A stretch of DNA of 64,000 nt. Origin: Chitinophagaceae bacterium (GTDB taxonomy: Bacteria > Bacteroidota > Bacteroidia > Chitinophagales > Chitinophagaceae). Of the stretch, positions 17,853 to 26,532 are shown piece after piece; within the stretch, counting starts at the first letter, position 1; each line of letters begins with the position of its first letter. The stretch lies in assembly GCA_016710165.1 (NCBI GenBank), contig JADJLJ010000001.1, forward strand, positions 2,108,001 through 2,172,000, written 5' to 3'. The notes under the pieces are model-generated. The model ran no database searches. It was not told the origin of the DNA and was given only the letters and a program-made list of their open reading frames with translations. A program made the translations under genes and the position numbers.

Positions 17853-18986
17853 TTATTTATTCAGAATTTTTTGTGCAATACCATAAAAGGTCTTCCCCCA
17901 ATGCTCCCAGTTCAGCTCTTCCTCAAATTTCTTCCGGCTGTTTTTGCTCAGCTGCCGGTAAGCTGCATCATCAAAAAATAATTCCGCTATTTTTTCAGCA
18001 TAGTCCGCTGCCGTTGCTTCAGTCGGCAGGGCAAAACCATTAATGCCGTCCTGCACATTGGTACTCACTCCCCCGGTGTTGGTTGTAATGGAAGGTACGC
18101 CAAAAGCACTGGCCTCGCAAAAAACAATACCGGCGCATTCGGCTCTTGTTGGCAATAATAAAAAATCGCTGTCACGGGTTATATCATACAGGCGTTTTGC
18201 CTCCTCTGTATTATGCCGGTCAATAAAAGGTATCACGGTAATATCCTTATCCGTGACCGGAACCGGGGGAGTACAACCAATGATCGTTAAGTGAACGGGC
18301 ACTCCTTTTCTTTGTAAAGCATAAAAAGTATCCAATGCGATCTGCCCGCCTTTTCTTTCCCACTCAACACCCAGGAAAAGCAGTTGGCAAACATTGTTCT
18401 TTCGGCTTTTCACTTCATCCGGGCCCGGGATGATGTCGAAATTGGCACCAAAAGGGGCAACCGTTATCTTATCTTCAGGGATACCATAATCACGGATGGC
18501 AGATCGTTTTGCCCAATCAGAAGCCAGCATGCAATGCGCTGCTTTTTGAAAGGCAAGCTTATCTAATTCAATACCCTGGCTGATATTATACGGCGCCAGG
18601 TTGTCAAAAGAATCGTAATAACCCTGTATCTGCTGAAAGGTTGCATCCGTCATAAAGATGACCGGCACAGATGTCTTGCAGTAAGCAATGAGTTGGGGGG
18701 CTGCCGGAACAAATAAAATATCCAGCCTGGCAGTACGCATGTCTTTTTCCAGTTGCCTGCTGAACCATTTGGCATATGTCCGTAAGAACTCAACCGCCAC
18801 TTTTTTATGCCGGAGTTTCTGTACCTGTTTATGAAGGATCAGTTGCTCCCGTATATACCATGGCCATTTATAGTGAAAGACCTCCACCTCGCTGTACTTT
18901 TTGATCTCCTGGTACGTGGAATAATAGATCCCCGACCAGGAATTCTTTTGCAAGGGATCCCATCTTCCGGCAAAACCAGTTCTCAT
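17853..18986 (-). CDS. Family 4 glycosyltransferase
   Basis: 377 residues from the ATG at 18986 (MRTGFAGRWDPLQ). GT-B fold with the C-terminal donor-binding signatures LLFLGVEWERKGG, FLLLPTRAECAGIVFCEASAFGVP and TNTGGVSTNVQDGINGF. The E-x7-E type region (AECAGIVFCEAS) is intact. A longer frame from 19079 would overlap the divergent GT4 gene, so the shorter start is preferred. Together with GT25 downstream it forms a two-gene unit for surface glycan assembly; linkage and substrates cannot be read. Confidence 0.86.
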   Translation of the reverse strand: MRTGFAGRWDPLQKNSWSGIYYSTYQEIKKYSEVEVFHYKWPWYIREQLILHKQVQKLRHKKVAVEFLRTYAKWFSRQLEKDMRTARLDILFVPAAPQLIAYCKTSVPVIFMTDATFQQIQGYYDSFDNLAPYNISQGIELDKLAFQKAAHCMLASDWAKRSAIRDYGIPEDKITVAPFGANFDIIPGPDEVKSRKNNVCQLLFLGVEWERKGGQIALDTFYALQRKGVPVHLTIIGCTPPVPVTDKDITVIPFIDRHNTEEAKRLYDITRDSDFLLLPTRAECAGIVFCEASAFGVPSITTNTGGVSTNVQDGINGFALPTEATAADYAEKIAELFFDDAAYRQLSKNSRKKFEEELNWEHWGKTFYGIAQKILNK

Positions 18987-19052
18987 TGATTGACTGTTTG
19001 TCTGCAAATATCTTTTTAAAATTGAAAAGGGCCGGGTAAATTTTACTTTATG

Positions 19053-19060
19053 TAGTTTTG
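19053..19060 (+). promoter_or_regulatory. -7 promoter element TAGTTTTG of the divergent GT4 gene
   Basis: Exact TAnnTTTG directly abutting the ATG at 19061 and 6 nt before a second in-frame ATG at 19067. If used, transcription would begin at or next to the start codon, favouring the second ATG and a leaderless message. Confidence 0.45.
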
Positions 19061-20251
19061 ATGCCAATGAGGATCGCATTCATAAGTTTTGAATTTCCGC
19101 CCGACACTGCTATTGGCGGCATTGCTACCTATGCAGAGAATGCTGCCTTGCTGATGGCCAATAAAGGACATGCTGTTGAAGTGTTTACAGCCAGCCCGGA
19201 AAGGTCCTCGCTGCATGAGCCGTTTGCAGACAATGTGCTTGTACACCGCATCCATACAAAGGACCGTGATAATTTTTGCAGGCAGATCTTACCCGTTTTC
19301 GCCGAGCGCCACAAACAGGTGGGCTTTGACCTTGCAGAAAGCCCGGAATACGGCCAGGAAGGCATGGAGATAAAAAAAAACTTCCCCGCATTGCCAATGA
19401 TCGTCCGGTTCCATACCCCGTCATTCTGGGTGAAGCAGCTGAATAAGAAATTTGTAGCCGGAAGCCTTAAGGAGAAACTGAAAAAAAGTCTTGGCATCGG
19501 GCAGTACAAAAAAGAAAAGGATAAGGAATACCGGTTTGCAACCATGGCAGATGGATGGGTTGTTCCCTGCACAAGCATGAAAGACATCCTGGTTCAGCAC
19601 TGGAACCTTGACCCCGCAGGAATTGATATGATCCCCAACCCTTTTTTACCATCACCAGCCCTTCTGGAGATTCCGGTTGAAACAAATACCAATACGGTAA
19701 CCTACCTTGGAAGGCTTGAAGTAAGAAAAGGTGTAACCCAGTTTGCAGCTGCCATACCCTTGGTGCTGAAAGAAAGGCCGGACACTTTGTTCCGTTTTGT
19801 CGGCAAGCCCAATCATGCACCTGATAAAAAAGGGATGATGGATGCGCATCTGAAAGCGCAGCTAAAGGCCTTCGAAAAAAATATTCAGTTCTTTCCACAG
19901 GTTCCCAAAGAAAAGATCCCGCAGATCCTGGCGCAAACAGACCTCTGTGTATTTCCCAGCTACTGGGAGCTGTTTGGGTATGTTTGTACCGAAGCAATGG
20001 CTGCCGGCAGGGGCATTGTTGCCGGCCGGGAAGGAGGAATGAAAGATATGCTGGAAGATATTAACGGAGGGGTGCTGGTTGACCCCATGTCGGTAAAAGA
20101 GATTGCAGATGGCATCTTGTTTCTACTGAATAACCCTGCAGAACGGTTCTTAATGGCGGCAAGAAGCAGGGAAAAAGTGATAAACTACTATGCCAGGGAT
20201 GTTGCTGAAATGATGGAACGGTATTACATGGGTAAAATAAAAAAGCACTGA
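19061..20251 (+). CDS. Family 4 glycosyltransferase
   Basis: About 396 residues. N-terminal FISFEFPPDTAIGGIATYAENAA is the usual GT4 acceptor-domain opening with the GGI loop. The donor half shows VTYLGRLEVRKGV, FRFVGKPNHAPD, VFPSYWELFGYVCTEAMAAGRGIV and GREGGMKDML, with the conserved glutamates in place. It diverges from the GT4-GT25 pair across a 74-bp gap, so three glycosyltransferases form one locus. Start is either 19061 (MPMRIAF) or 19067 (MRIAF). Confidence 0.88.
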   Translation: MPMRIAFISFEFPPDTAIGGIATYAENAALLMANKGHAVEVFTASPERSSLHEPFADNVLVHRIHTKDRDNFCRQILPVFAERHKQVGFDLAESPEYGQEGMEIKKNFPALPMIVRFHTPSFWVKQLNKKFVAGSLKEKLKKSLGIGQYKKEKDKEYRFATMADGWVVPCTSMKDILVQHWNLDPAGIDMIPNPFLPSPALLEIPVETNTNTVTYLGRLEVRKGVTQFAAAIPLVLKERPDTLFRFVGKPNHAPDKKGMMDAHLKAQLKAFEKNIQFFPQVPKEKIPQILAQTDLCVFPSYWELFGYVCTEAMAAGRGIVAGREGGMKDMLEDINGGVLVDPMSVKEIADGILFLLNNPAERFLMAARSREKVINYYARDVAEMMERYYMGKIKKH

Positions 20252-20265
20252 AGATATTCCAGTGC
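20239..20265 (-). terminator. Rho-independent terminator after typA
   Basis: On the minus strand, GCACTG and CAGTGC (20245-20250, 20260-20265) enclose a 9-nt loop and are followed by six T residues. It overlaps the last codons of the convergent glycosyltransferase gene. Confidence 0.6.
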
Positions 20266-20288
20266 CCTTTCCTGTAGTTCTTTATTTT

Positions 20289-22100
20289 TTATACTGCTTC
20301 CGTACTCATTGACTTCTGCACTTTCTTCCTGTCTTCCTCATTCAGTATCACTTTGCGCATGCGGATATTTTTCGGCGTAACCTCAATGCACTCATCCTGC
20401 TGGATATACTCCATGCATTCTTCCAGTGTCATCAGTGTTTTTGGAGCGATCCGGCTTGCATCATCACTGCCACTTGCACGATGGTTAGTCAACTTCTTAG
20501 GTTCCGTTGCATTCACAACAAGATCTCCTGGTTTTATATGCTCCGCAATAACCTGTCCTGCATAAACCTCTTCTCCCGGGTCAACAAAGAAGGTTCCTCT
20601 GTCCTGTAATTTGTCTATGGAATATCCGGTTGTTTTCTCTGTATTCTTCGAAAGCAACACCCCGTTATTACGTCCGGGTATTGGCCCTTTCCAGGGGCGA
20701 TACTCAATAAAGCGGTGAGCCATAACGGCTTCGCCTGCTGTATTGGTAAGCATGTTGCTTCTTAACCCGATCAAACCGCGGGAAGGGATCTCAAACTCCA
20801 GGTGCTGCATCTCGCCCTTGGTTTCCATTACGATCAATTCTCCTTTGCGTTGAGTTACCAGGTCAATGACCCTCCCGCTGAATTCCTGTGGCACATCCAC
20901 GACCAGGTTTTCGTATGGCTCACATTTTTTACCATCGATCTGTTTAACCAGTACCTGGGGTTGTCCTACTGTAAGTTCATAACCTTCCCGGCGCATGGTT
21001 TCAATCAATATGCCTAAATGCAGAATACCACGTCCAAATACCTGGAAGCTGTCGGCACCATCCGTATCCTCAACCCGCAGAGCAAGGTTTTTTTCGGTTT
21101 CTTTCATCAGCCTGTCACGCAAGTGACGGCTGGTCACAAATTTTCCGTCCTTTCCAAAGAATGGCGAGTTATTGATGCTGAAAAGCATGCTCATAGTTGG
21201 CTCATCCACGCTGATAACCGGTAACGCTTCCGGGAATTCAGAATCGCAAATGGTATCACCAATGTTAAATTCTTCCAAACCCACGATGGCACAAATATCA
21301 CCTGCACTTACCTGGGTCGCCTTCTTTTTACCCAATGCTTCAAAGGTGTATAATTCTTTGACTTTTGATTTCAATATCCTGCCATCAGCCTGTACCAATA
21401 CTATATTCTGTCCCTCTTTGATAACTCCTCTTGCTACTTTACCCACTGCAATTCTTCCCAGGAAGGAAGAATAATCAAGTGACGTGATCTGCATCTGTGT
21501 AGTTCCTTCATTCACTTTCGGCTCCGGAACATGTTCCAGGATGGCATCCAGCAACGGAAAGATATTATCCGTTTCCGTCAACGAGGTATTCATCCATCCC
21601 TGCTTGCTGCTGCCGTAAATGGTAGGAAAGTTCAATTGTTCTTCGGTTGCATCCAGGTTAAAGAACAACTCAAAGACCGCATCATGCACTTCATCCGGGC
21701 GGCAGTTTGGCTTATCAACCTTATTGATAACAACAATGGGATGTAATCCTAATTGCAACGCTTTTTGCAGTACAAAACGGGTTTGGGGCATGGGACCTTC
21801 AAACGCATCCACCAGCAGCAACACCCCATCGGCCATTTTTAAGACCCTTTCCACTTCGCCGCCAAAATCACTGTGGCCCGGGGTGTCGATCACGTTGATC
21901 TTCACTCCCTTGTAGGTCACGGAAACGTTTTTGCTGAAGATGGTAATACCTCTTTCCCTTTCCAGGTCATTATTATCCATGATCAGTTCACCCGTTTCCT
22001 GGTTTTCACGGAAGATGTTGGTACTGTGCAGGATCTTGTCCACCAGGGTCGTCTTTCCATGGTCTACGTGGGCAATGATCGCAATGTTTCTGATATTCAT
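20289..22100 (-). CDS. typA: Translational GTPase TypA/BipA
   Basis: 603 residues from the ATG at 22100 (MNIRNIAIIAHVDHGKTT). GTPase motifs: AHVDHGKTT (G1), RERGIT (G2 region), DTPGHSDFGGEVER (G3), NKVDKPNCRPDEV (G4). Then EF-Tu-like domain II, the EF-G-type domains and the BipA-specific C-terminal domain (GKWKGPIPGRNNGVL-like segment, TGYSIDKLQDRG). It binds the ribosome and assists 50S assembly and stress adaptation. A 15-residue N-terminal extension to 22145 is not part of the family. TACCTTTG at 22193-22200 is its likely promoter. Confidence 0.96.
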   Translation of the reverse strand: MNIRNIAIIAHVDHGKTTLVDKILHSTNIFRENQETGELIMDNNDLERERGITIFSKNVSVTYKGVKINVIDTPGHSDFGGEVERVLKMADGVLLLVDAFEGPMPQTRFVLQKALQLGLHPIVVINKVDKPNCRPDEVHDAVFELFFNLDATEEQLNFPTIYGSSKQGWMNTSLTETDNIFPLLDAILEHVPEPKVNEGTTQMQITSLDYSSFLGRIAVGKVARGVIKEGQNIVLVQADGRILKSKVKELYTFEALGKKKATQVSAGDICAIVGLEEFNIGDTICDSEFPEALPVISVDEPTMSMLFSINNSPFFGKDGKFVTSRHLRDRLMKETEKNLALRVEDTDGADSFQVFGRGILHLGILIETMRREGYELTVGQPQVLVKQIDGKKCEPYENLVVDVPQEFSGRVIDLVTQRKGELIVMETKGEMQHLEFEIPSRGLIGLRSNMLTNTAGEAVMAHRFIEYRPWKGPIPGRNNGVLLSKNTEKTTGYSIDKLQDRGTFFVDPGEEVYAGQVIAEHIKPGDLVVNATEPKKLTNHRASGSDDASRIAPKTLMTLEECMEYIQQDECIEVTPKNIRMRKVILNEEDRKKVQKSMSTEAV

Positions 22101-22192
22101 TATTAAAATTATTAAGCTGTATCCTGCAAACCACGGGCCGTGCATAAAACCCAGCCCCAGCGGCTTATCCTTTACAGCTGTTTTTAAGGGCG

Positions 22193-22200
22193 CAAAGGTA
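22193..22200 (-). promoter_or_regulatory. -7 promoter element TACCTTTG upstream of typA
   Basis: Exact TAnnTTTG on the minus strand 92 nt upstream of the typA ATG, with a CTTG 19 nt further upstream (22220-22223) that can serve as the -33 element. The implied leader is about 85-90 nt and includes the short palindrome CACGGGCCGTG (22132-22142). Confidence 0.55.
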
Positions 22201-22294
22201 CGCTAATTCAGCCGGATGGCAAGGGTAATTATGAATTAATATAGGACGTGATTACTTTTCAAAAAACGGGGTATTAAGAGTAAATTACCTCACA

Positions 22295-22753
22295 ATGAAG
22301 AATATAAGAAGAACGGGGGCCCGCAAACGGATAGCGCTGGTTGCACACGACAACAAAAAAGCAGAACTGATCGAGTGGGCTGTTTACAATAAAACATCCC
22401 TGGCAAGGCATGAACTGGTTGCTACCGGTACAACCGGCAAACTGCTGGAGGAGGAATTAGACAGGCCGGTCAAGAAAATGCTCAGTGGTCCTTTGGGAGG
22501 CGACCAGCAAATAGGCGCCATGATCGCGGAAGGCAAAATTGATGTGCTCATATTTTTCTGGGATCCGATGGAGGCCCAGCCGCACGACAGCGATGTAAAA
22601 GCATTATTGAGGCTGGGTGTTGCCTGGAATATTTTACTGGCCTGTGACCGGGCAACAGCCGATTTTATTTTAACCTCCCCGCTGATGCAGGATGAATACG
22701 AGATCATTATCCCGGATTATAGCCTGTATATGAACCGGAAACTGGCAAAGTAA
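22295..22753 (+). CDS. mgsA: Methylglyoxal synthase
   Basis: 152 residues, the normal length. It converts dihydroxyacetone phosphate to methylglyoxal and phosphate, a bypass of lower glycolysis. The catalytic Asp is in GPLGGDQQIG (Asp70); other active-site residues are His18 (VAHDNKK), Asp90 and His97 (FFWDPMEAQPHDSDV), and the phosphate-binding ATGTTG stretch (43-48). It is a single gene ending at a strong bidirectional terminator. Confidence 0.96.
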   Translation: MKNIRRTGARKRIALVAHDNKKAELIEWAVYNKTSLARHELVATGTTGKLLEEELDRPVKKMLSGPLGGDQQIGAMIAEGKIDVLIFFWDPMEAQPHDSDVKALLRLGVAWNILLACDRATADFILTSPLMQDEYEIIIPDYSLYMNRKLAK

Positions 22754-22793
22754 AACCTTCTGCAAATAGCAGAAATGCTGAACAGCAGAAACA

Positions 22794-22824
22794 AAAAGCG
22801 GCCATGATGATCATGGCCGCTTTT
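22794..22824. terminator. Bidirectional terminator between mgsA and the Calx-beta protein gene
   Basis: AAAAGCGGCCATGAT and its exact reverse complement form a 15-bp arm pair around a single central G, flanked by A-run and T-run, so it can work on both strands for the two convergent genes. Confidence 0.85.
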
Positions 22825-22844
22825 GTTCTTCGATCAAAATGGTT

Positions 22845-25800
22845 TTATTGTTTCACCAATCTTTCCAGGTATGTCTTTTTATCTGCCTCCACTTTAATAT
22901 AATAAACACCCGGGGCTAAATTTTCTACATTCATCACATAAACACCACTTGCACTGCTGCTCATTGCCTGGTCCTTCACAGTCCGCCCGGAAGCATCCGT
23001 AATGCTTATACTGACCGCCTGGTGCCTGAAAGGAAGAATGATCCGCACAGTGGATGAAGCAGGATTGGGTTGTACGATGATCTTATTCCCGTCGTCATCG
23101 ATCCTTGCCTTGCGGATCTCAGAAAATCTTTCGGTACCGTCAATATCCACCTGGAGAATCCGGTAATAATACCACAACCCTTTTGCTACATTATAATCAA
23201 CAAAATTGTATTGACTGGGCTGGTTGCTGTTTCCACGGGCGTTCACAGTACCAATGGATGTGAACTGCACCCCATCTGTACTTCGTTCCGCTACAAAATT
23301 CTTCGTATTGATTTCTGCTTTGGTTGTCCAGTTAAGCACGATGGACTGGCTGAGCGGTTTTACGGTAAACTGCAGGTCATGTACCGGCAGCGGTGTCGGG
23401 CTTCTGTCTGTAAGAAGGAACTTTGAAAACCCTGTAAAATCACTGGTGTATGCTATATATCCTTTGGTGGCACGCTGGTCATCAACAATGGTGGGCGCTA
23501 CCACGGTACCGCTGATAGTGGCACCCAAAGGATCGCTGTCTGCTGCTTTCAAAATATTAAGATTTGGTACAGCGCTTCCCCATACGGATACTTCGGCATC
23601 GGTAAAATAAATGGTTGCCCGGTAAGAACCTGCATAAGCAGCATCCGGTGTCAGTTGTATGACTTTATCGCTGCGGAAAGCACTCACACCATTGATCGTT
23701 GCAGATTGCCTTCCCGTTCCGGCTGCTGCCACGGTGGCGTTGAGACAGCCTATATTGGTCATATTTGTTATGGATGTGATCAGTTCCCCATCAGCACCGC
23801 TTTGCAATGATGCAGGCTGGATACCGGTAATATATCCACTGCCCGAGCTGGCAGCAGCCGTTTCCACTTTTACACCTTTAACAAACACCGCTATGGTATC
23901 TAATGTAAATGGCGGGTTCGTACCGGCAGTATTATCGTTTTCCCAATAGAAGGCAACATAGAACTGTTGTCCTTTTAAAGACGCCGGTAAATTCACGGTA
24001 AGATTTGCGGCGGTAGTTACACCCTGCAAAACAGTGGTACCGGGTATATTGCTGAACGTGGTACCATTCAGTGAATACTGAAGGCGGCCAAAATCATAAT
24101 AGGTACCGCTAAAAAGCTCTCCATTACATTTATAGGTTATAAATAACTTTAAGGAATCACTTGTACCGGTAATTGCAGTTGCATCAATGAGCGGAGACCG
24201 CAACCTGGAAGTAGCCGTAGCCGTGTTGGTATAAGCAAGTGGTTTGGTAACGGTATTGTTGGTAATGTGCGCAGCCCCCCCGGAAGTTCCGGCAGCCCCG
24301 TTAGCGCTATACGTCCACACATTGGTGCTGCCTGTGCTTGCGATCGTCCATGTACCCGATGGGCCGGGGGTTGCGGCAGTTCCAAAACCTTCTGATAGCA
24401 GAATGAGGTCTGTCTGCAGGGGTGATGCAAGCTGGTCATTATCGTAAATGGAAAAGTTACAGGTCTGGTTGAAGGCATCCGCTACCGCATTTCCGCCGGA
24501 AGCATTGATGCTGTATGATAGCTGCAGGGTTTCTGTTCCCTCAAAATTATTATCGGCAAAAACCCGGATGGTAACCGGTTGTGATAATGTGCCGCTGTTC
24601 AATGTTACCGATGCCGGGGTAACAGTATAATCCGACCCGCTGGTGGCGGTTCCGGATGTATTGAATGTTATGATCGCCGGTTGGGAAGGGGCTGCTTCAA
24701 TCACTACGTTCACCACATAATCCCTGTAACGCTGGCAGCCGGTCCCAACTGTTTTTAAACTGTCTTCATAAACATGTACCTCGTTTGTATAGAATCTTAC
24801 TTTGGGCTGTGCATTACAGTTATTCAGGTTAAAAGTGGCTATACGGGTTTTCCAGGTGGTAGAACCATTATTATGCTGGGCTGTAAGCCAGAAATCACGG
24901 TCGGTAGCGGGGTCAATGGTTAGCACATTATAATCGCCATAACGGGTACTGCCATTGGAAGCTGTTCCGGCAATGATGGTGGTTTCCGGCAGCGTCATAG
25001 TACCCAGCGGATCACATTCGTTACGGGCAGTAAAACGTATGGATGGATTAGCTGTGGTTCCGGAAACATTATATACCAGGCCGATGTTACCAATTGCATC
25101 ATAACAAACAGAGCCAAGCCAGCGCTCATTTCCATCAGGTGCCCAGGTTGCCTCTTGATAAATACTCCAGCTCCCGGTATTCCGAAGTTCCATCCAGCGG
25201 ATACCTCCCTTTCCGGCACCATCGGCATCTACCGTAAAATTGCAGACAATACCCTGGTGGGTTCCAAAATTCCGGTATACAATTTTATTGGTGATCCGGC
25301 CAGCCAGGTCTTCCAGGTCGGTAGTGGTATTTGTCTGCTGGTCAATGCAACGTCCACGGGTGGCTGTACATAATTGTTCATCAAAAGCTGCTGTCGCAAA
25401 ACGGACAGGGGTGGAAATTACCGTATTGGCAGGGGTAACAAAATCAGGTGTCATGGTGATCATGTATATCGAATCCACATCCGCCGGGTCACTGGTGAAC
25501 GCATTGTCGGTATAATAAAGAAAGCTTCCTTTCATACCGGCCGGGGGTGCCGTTGTTCCTTCAATGGTTACCGGGGCCATGGAAAAATAACGGCCATCAG
25601 CATTGGTAAGTCTTGTTCGGATCGCTGTTACTGTGGGATCTCCTGCCAGCATTTTGGTGCGGTCAAATGCATACACGGAAGAGCCCAGGTACGCAGAGCC
25701 TGCTGTGTTGAAGTCATTTGACGTGGCATAATAGGCATCTGTCCAAACTGAGAATTTAGGAAAGTCAACAAAAAAACTGTTATCGGCAAATGCATACACA

Positions 25801-26432
25801 TACCAGTTCCCCAGTGGATTATCTGTAGCAGAAACTGCCAGGATAAGGGTGTTGACGTATGAAGTGATCCCCCCGGTAAAACCAAACTCGGTAAGCAGCC
25901 AGCGTTTGGCCAGTTGGTCGTATAAAAGAATAGGGTCTCCGGCACCCTGCACACCGGTGATATTACTGAAATTAAATTGGGCCGCTGCCTGGGTGCCGTC
26001 TTTATTAAAGATCTTCATCAATGAACCACTGCCTGAATTGATCATTTGTATCACATGGTTGGGTCCCGTCGCGATCACGGGGTCTGATGGATTTACGGAT
26101 GTGTATCCCATCCCATCAATATTGGTGCCTACCGTGGCAGATGCAAGATTGTTAGGCGTGCCGGTGTTTTTAAGAGTCTGCAGTACGGGGTCTGTCATGG
26201 GAGGATTTTCCTGCATGAACGGATGGATGACCGCGGTCTTTTTGGCAACACCCACCAGCCCGTTCTCATCCCGGGTTATGCGTGGGGTAAAGGGTATTGC
26301 TCCCCCATCAGCGATCTGTGGCTTTCTGACAGCAACCAGCTTGCCTTGTATAACCACAGGGGCAGCCTGTTGAGCATGAACACCAATAACTGAGAATACA
26401 GAAATGACGGCGATGGGTAGAATTTTCTTCAT
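22845..26432 (-). CDS. Large secreted protein with Calx-beta domain and T9SS sorting domain
   Basis: 1195 residues. Signal peptide 1-20 (...GVHAQ). The N-terminal ~530 residues are a propeller-like region (NPSDPVIATGPNHVIQMINS, WLLTEFGF, GNERWLGSVCYDA, TRYGDYNVLTIDP). A Calx-beta domain lies at about 555-680 (PAIITFNTSGTATSGSDYTV, FEGTETLQLSYS, FSIYDNDQ). A jelly-roll-like region follows (PLAYTNTATATSRLRSP, FYVAFYWENDN), then an Fn3-like segment (LNWTTKAEINTKNFVAERS) and a type IX secretion domain (VQPNPASSTVRI, VENLAPGVYYIKV). Calx-beta binds Ca2+. No enzymatic residues were identified. Confidence 0.85.
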   Translation of the reverse strand: MKKILPIAVISVFSVIGVHAQQAAPVVIQGKLVAVRKPQIADGGAIPFTPRITRDENGLVGVAKKTAVIHPFMQENPPMTDPVLQTLKNTGTPNNLASATVGTNIDGMGYTSVNPSDPVIATGPNHVIQMINSGSGSLMKIFNKDGTQAAAQFNFSNITGVQGAGDPILLYDQLAKRWLLTEFGFTGGITSYVNTLILAVSATDNPLGNWYVYAFADNSFFVDFPKFSVWTDAYYATSNDFNTAGSAYLGSSVYAFDRTKMLAGDPTVTAIRTRLTNADGRYFSMAPVTIEGTTAPPAGMKGSFLYYTDNAFTSDPADVDSIYMITMTPDFVTPANTVISTPVRFATAAFDEQLCTATRGRCIDQQTNTTTDLEDLAGRITNKIVYRNFGTHQGIVCNFTVDADGAGKGGIRWMELRNTGSWSIYQEATWAPDGNERWLGSVCYDAIGNIGLVYNVSGTTANPSIRFTARNECDPLGTMTLPETTIIAGTASNGSTRYGDYNVLTIDPATDRDFWLTAQHNNGSTTWKTRIATFNLNNCNAQPKVRFYTNEVHVYEDSLKTVGTGCQRYRDYVVNVVIEAAPSQPAIITFNTSGTATSGSDYTVTPASVTLNSGTLSQPVTIRVFADNNFEGTETLQLSYSINASGGNAVADAFNQTCNFSIYDNDQLASPLQTDLILLSEGFGTAATPGPSGTWTIASTGSTNVWTYSANGAAGTSGGAAHITNNTVTKPLAYTNTATATSRLRSPLIDATAITGTSDSLKLFITYKCNGELFSGTYYDFGRLQYSLNGTTFSNIPGTTVLQGVTTAANLTVNLPASLKGQQFYVAFYWENDNTAGTNPPFTLDTIAVFVKGVKVETAAASSGSGYITGIQPASLQSGADGELITSITNMTNIGCLNATVAAAGTGRQSATINGVSAFRSDKVIQLTPDAAYAGSYRATIYFTDAEVSVWGSAVPNLNILKAADSDPLGATISGTVVAPTIVDDQRATKGYIAYTSDFTGFSKFLLTDRSPTPLPVHDLQFTVKPLSQSIVLNWTTKAEINTKNFVAERSTDGVQFTSIGTVNARGNSNQPSQYNFVDYNVAKGLWYYYRILQVDIDGTERFSEIRKARIDDDGNKIIVQPNPASSTVRIILPFRHQAVSISITDASGRTVKDQAMSSSASGVYVMNVENLAPGVYYIKVEADKKTYLERLVKQ

Positions 26433-26532
26433 TGTAAAATTGATTAATGTTAGGGAACATAAATATAGAAAAAATAACAGAGCCGGTTCCCCATCAATTT
26501 GTTGCTGTTTAAACTTAATTTGCGCTGCTATT

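Noticed and set aside
19129..19587. Long antisense open frames inside the GT4 gene
   Set aside because: They lie opposite a clear GT4 coding frame and have no family features.
22132..22142. Palindrome CACGGGCCGTG in the typA leader as an operator
   Set aside because: Only 11 bp and not repeated elsewhere that I could see; chance is likely.
26404..26532. Upstream extension of uvrB
   Set aside because: It overlaps the start of the divergent gene and is not part of the UvrB family; the ATG at 26533 is the normal start.
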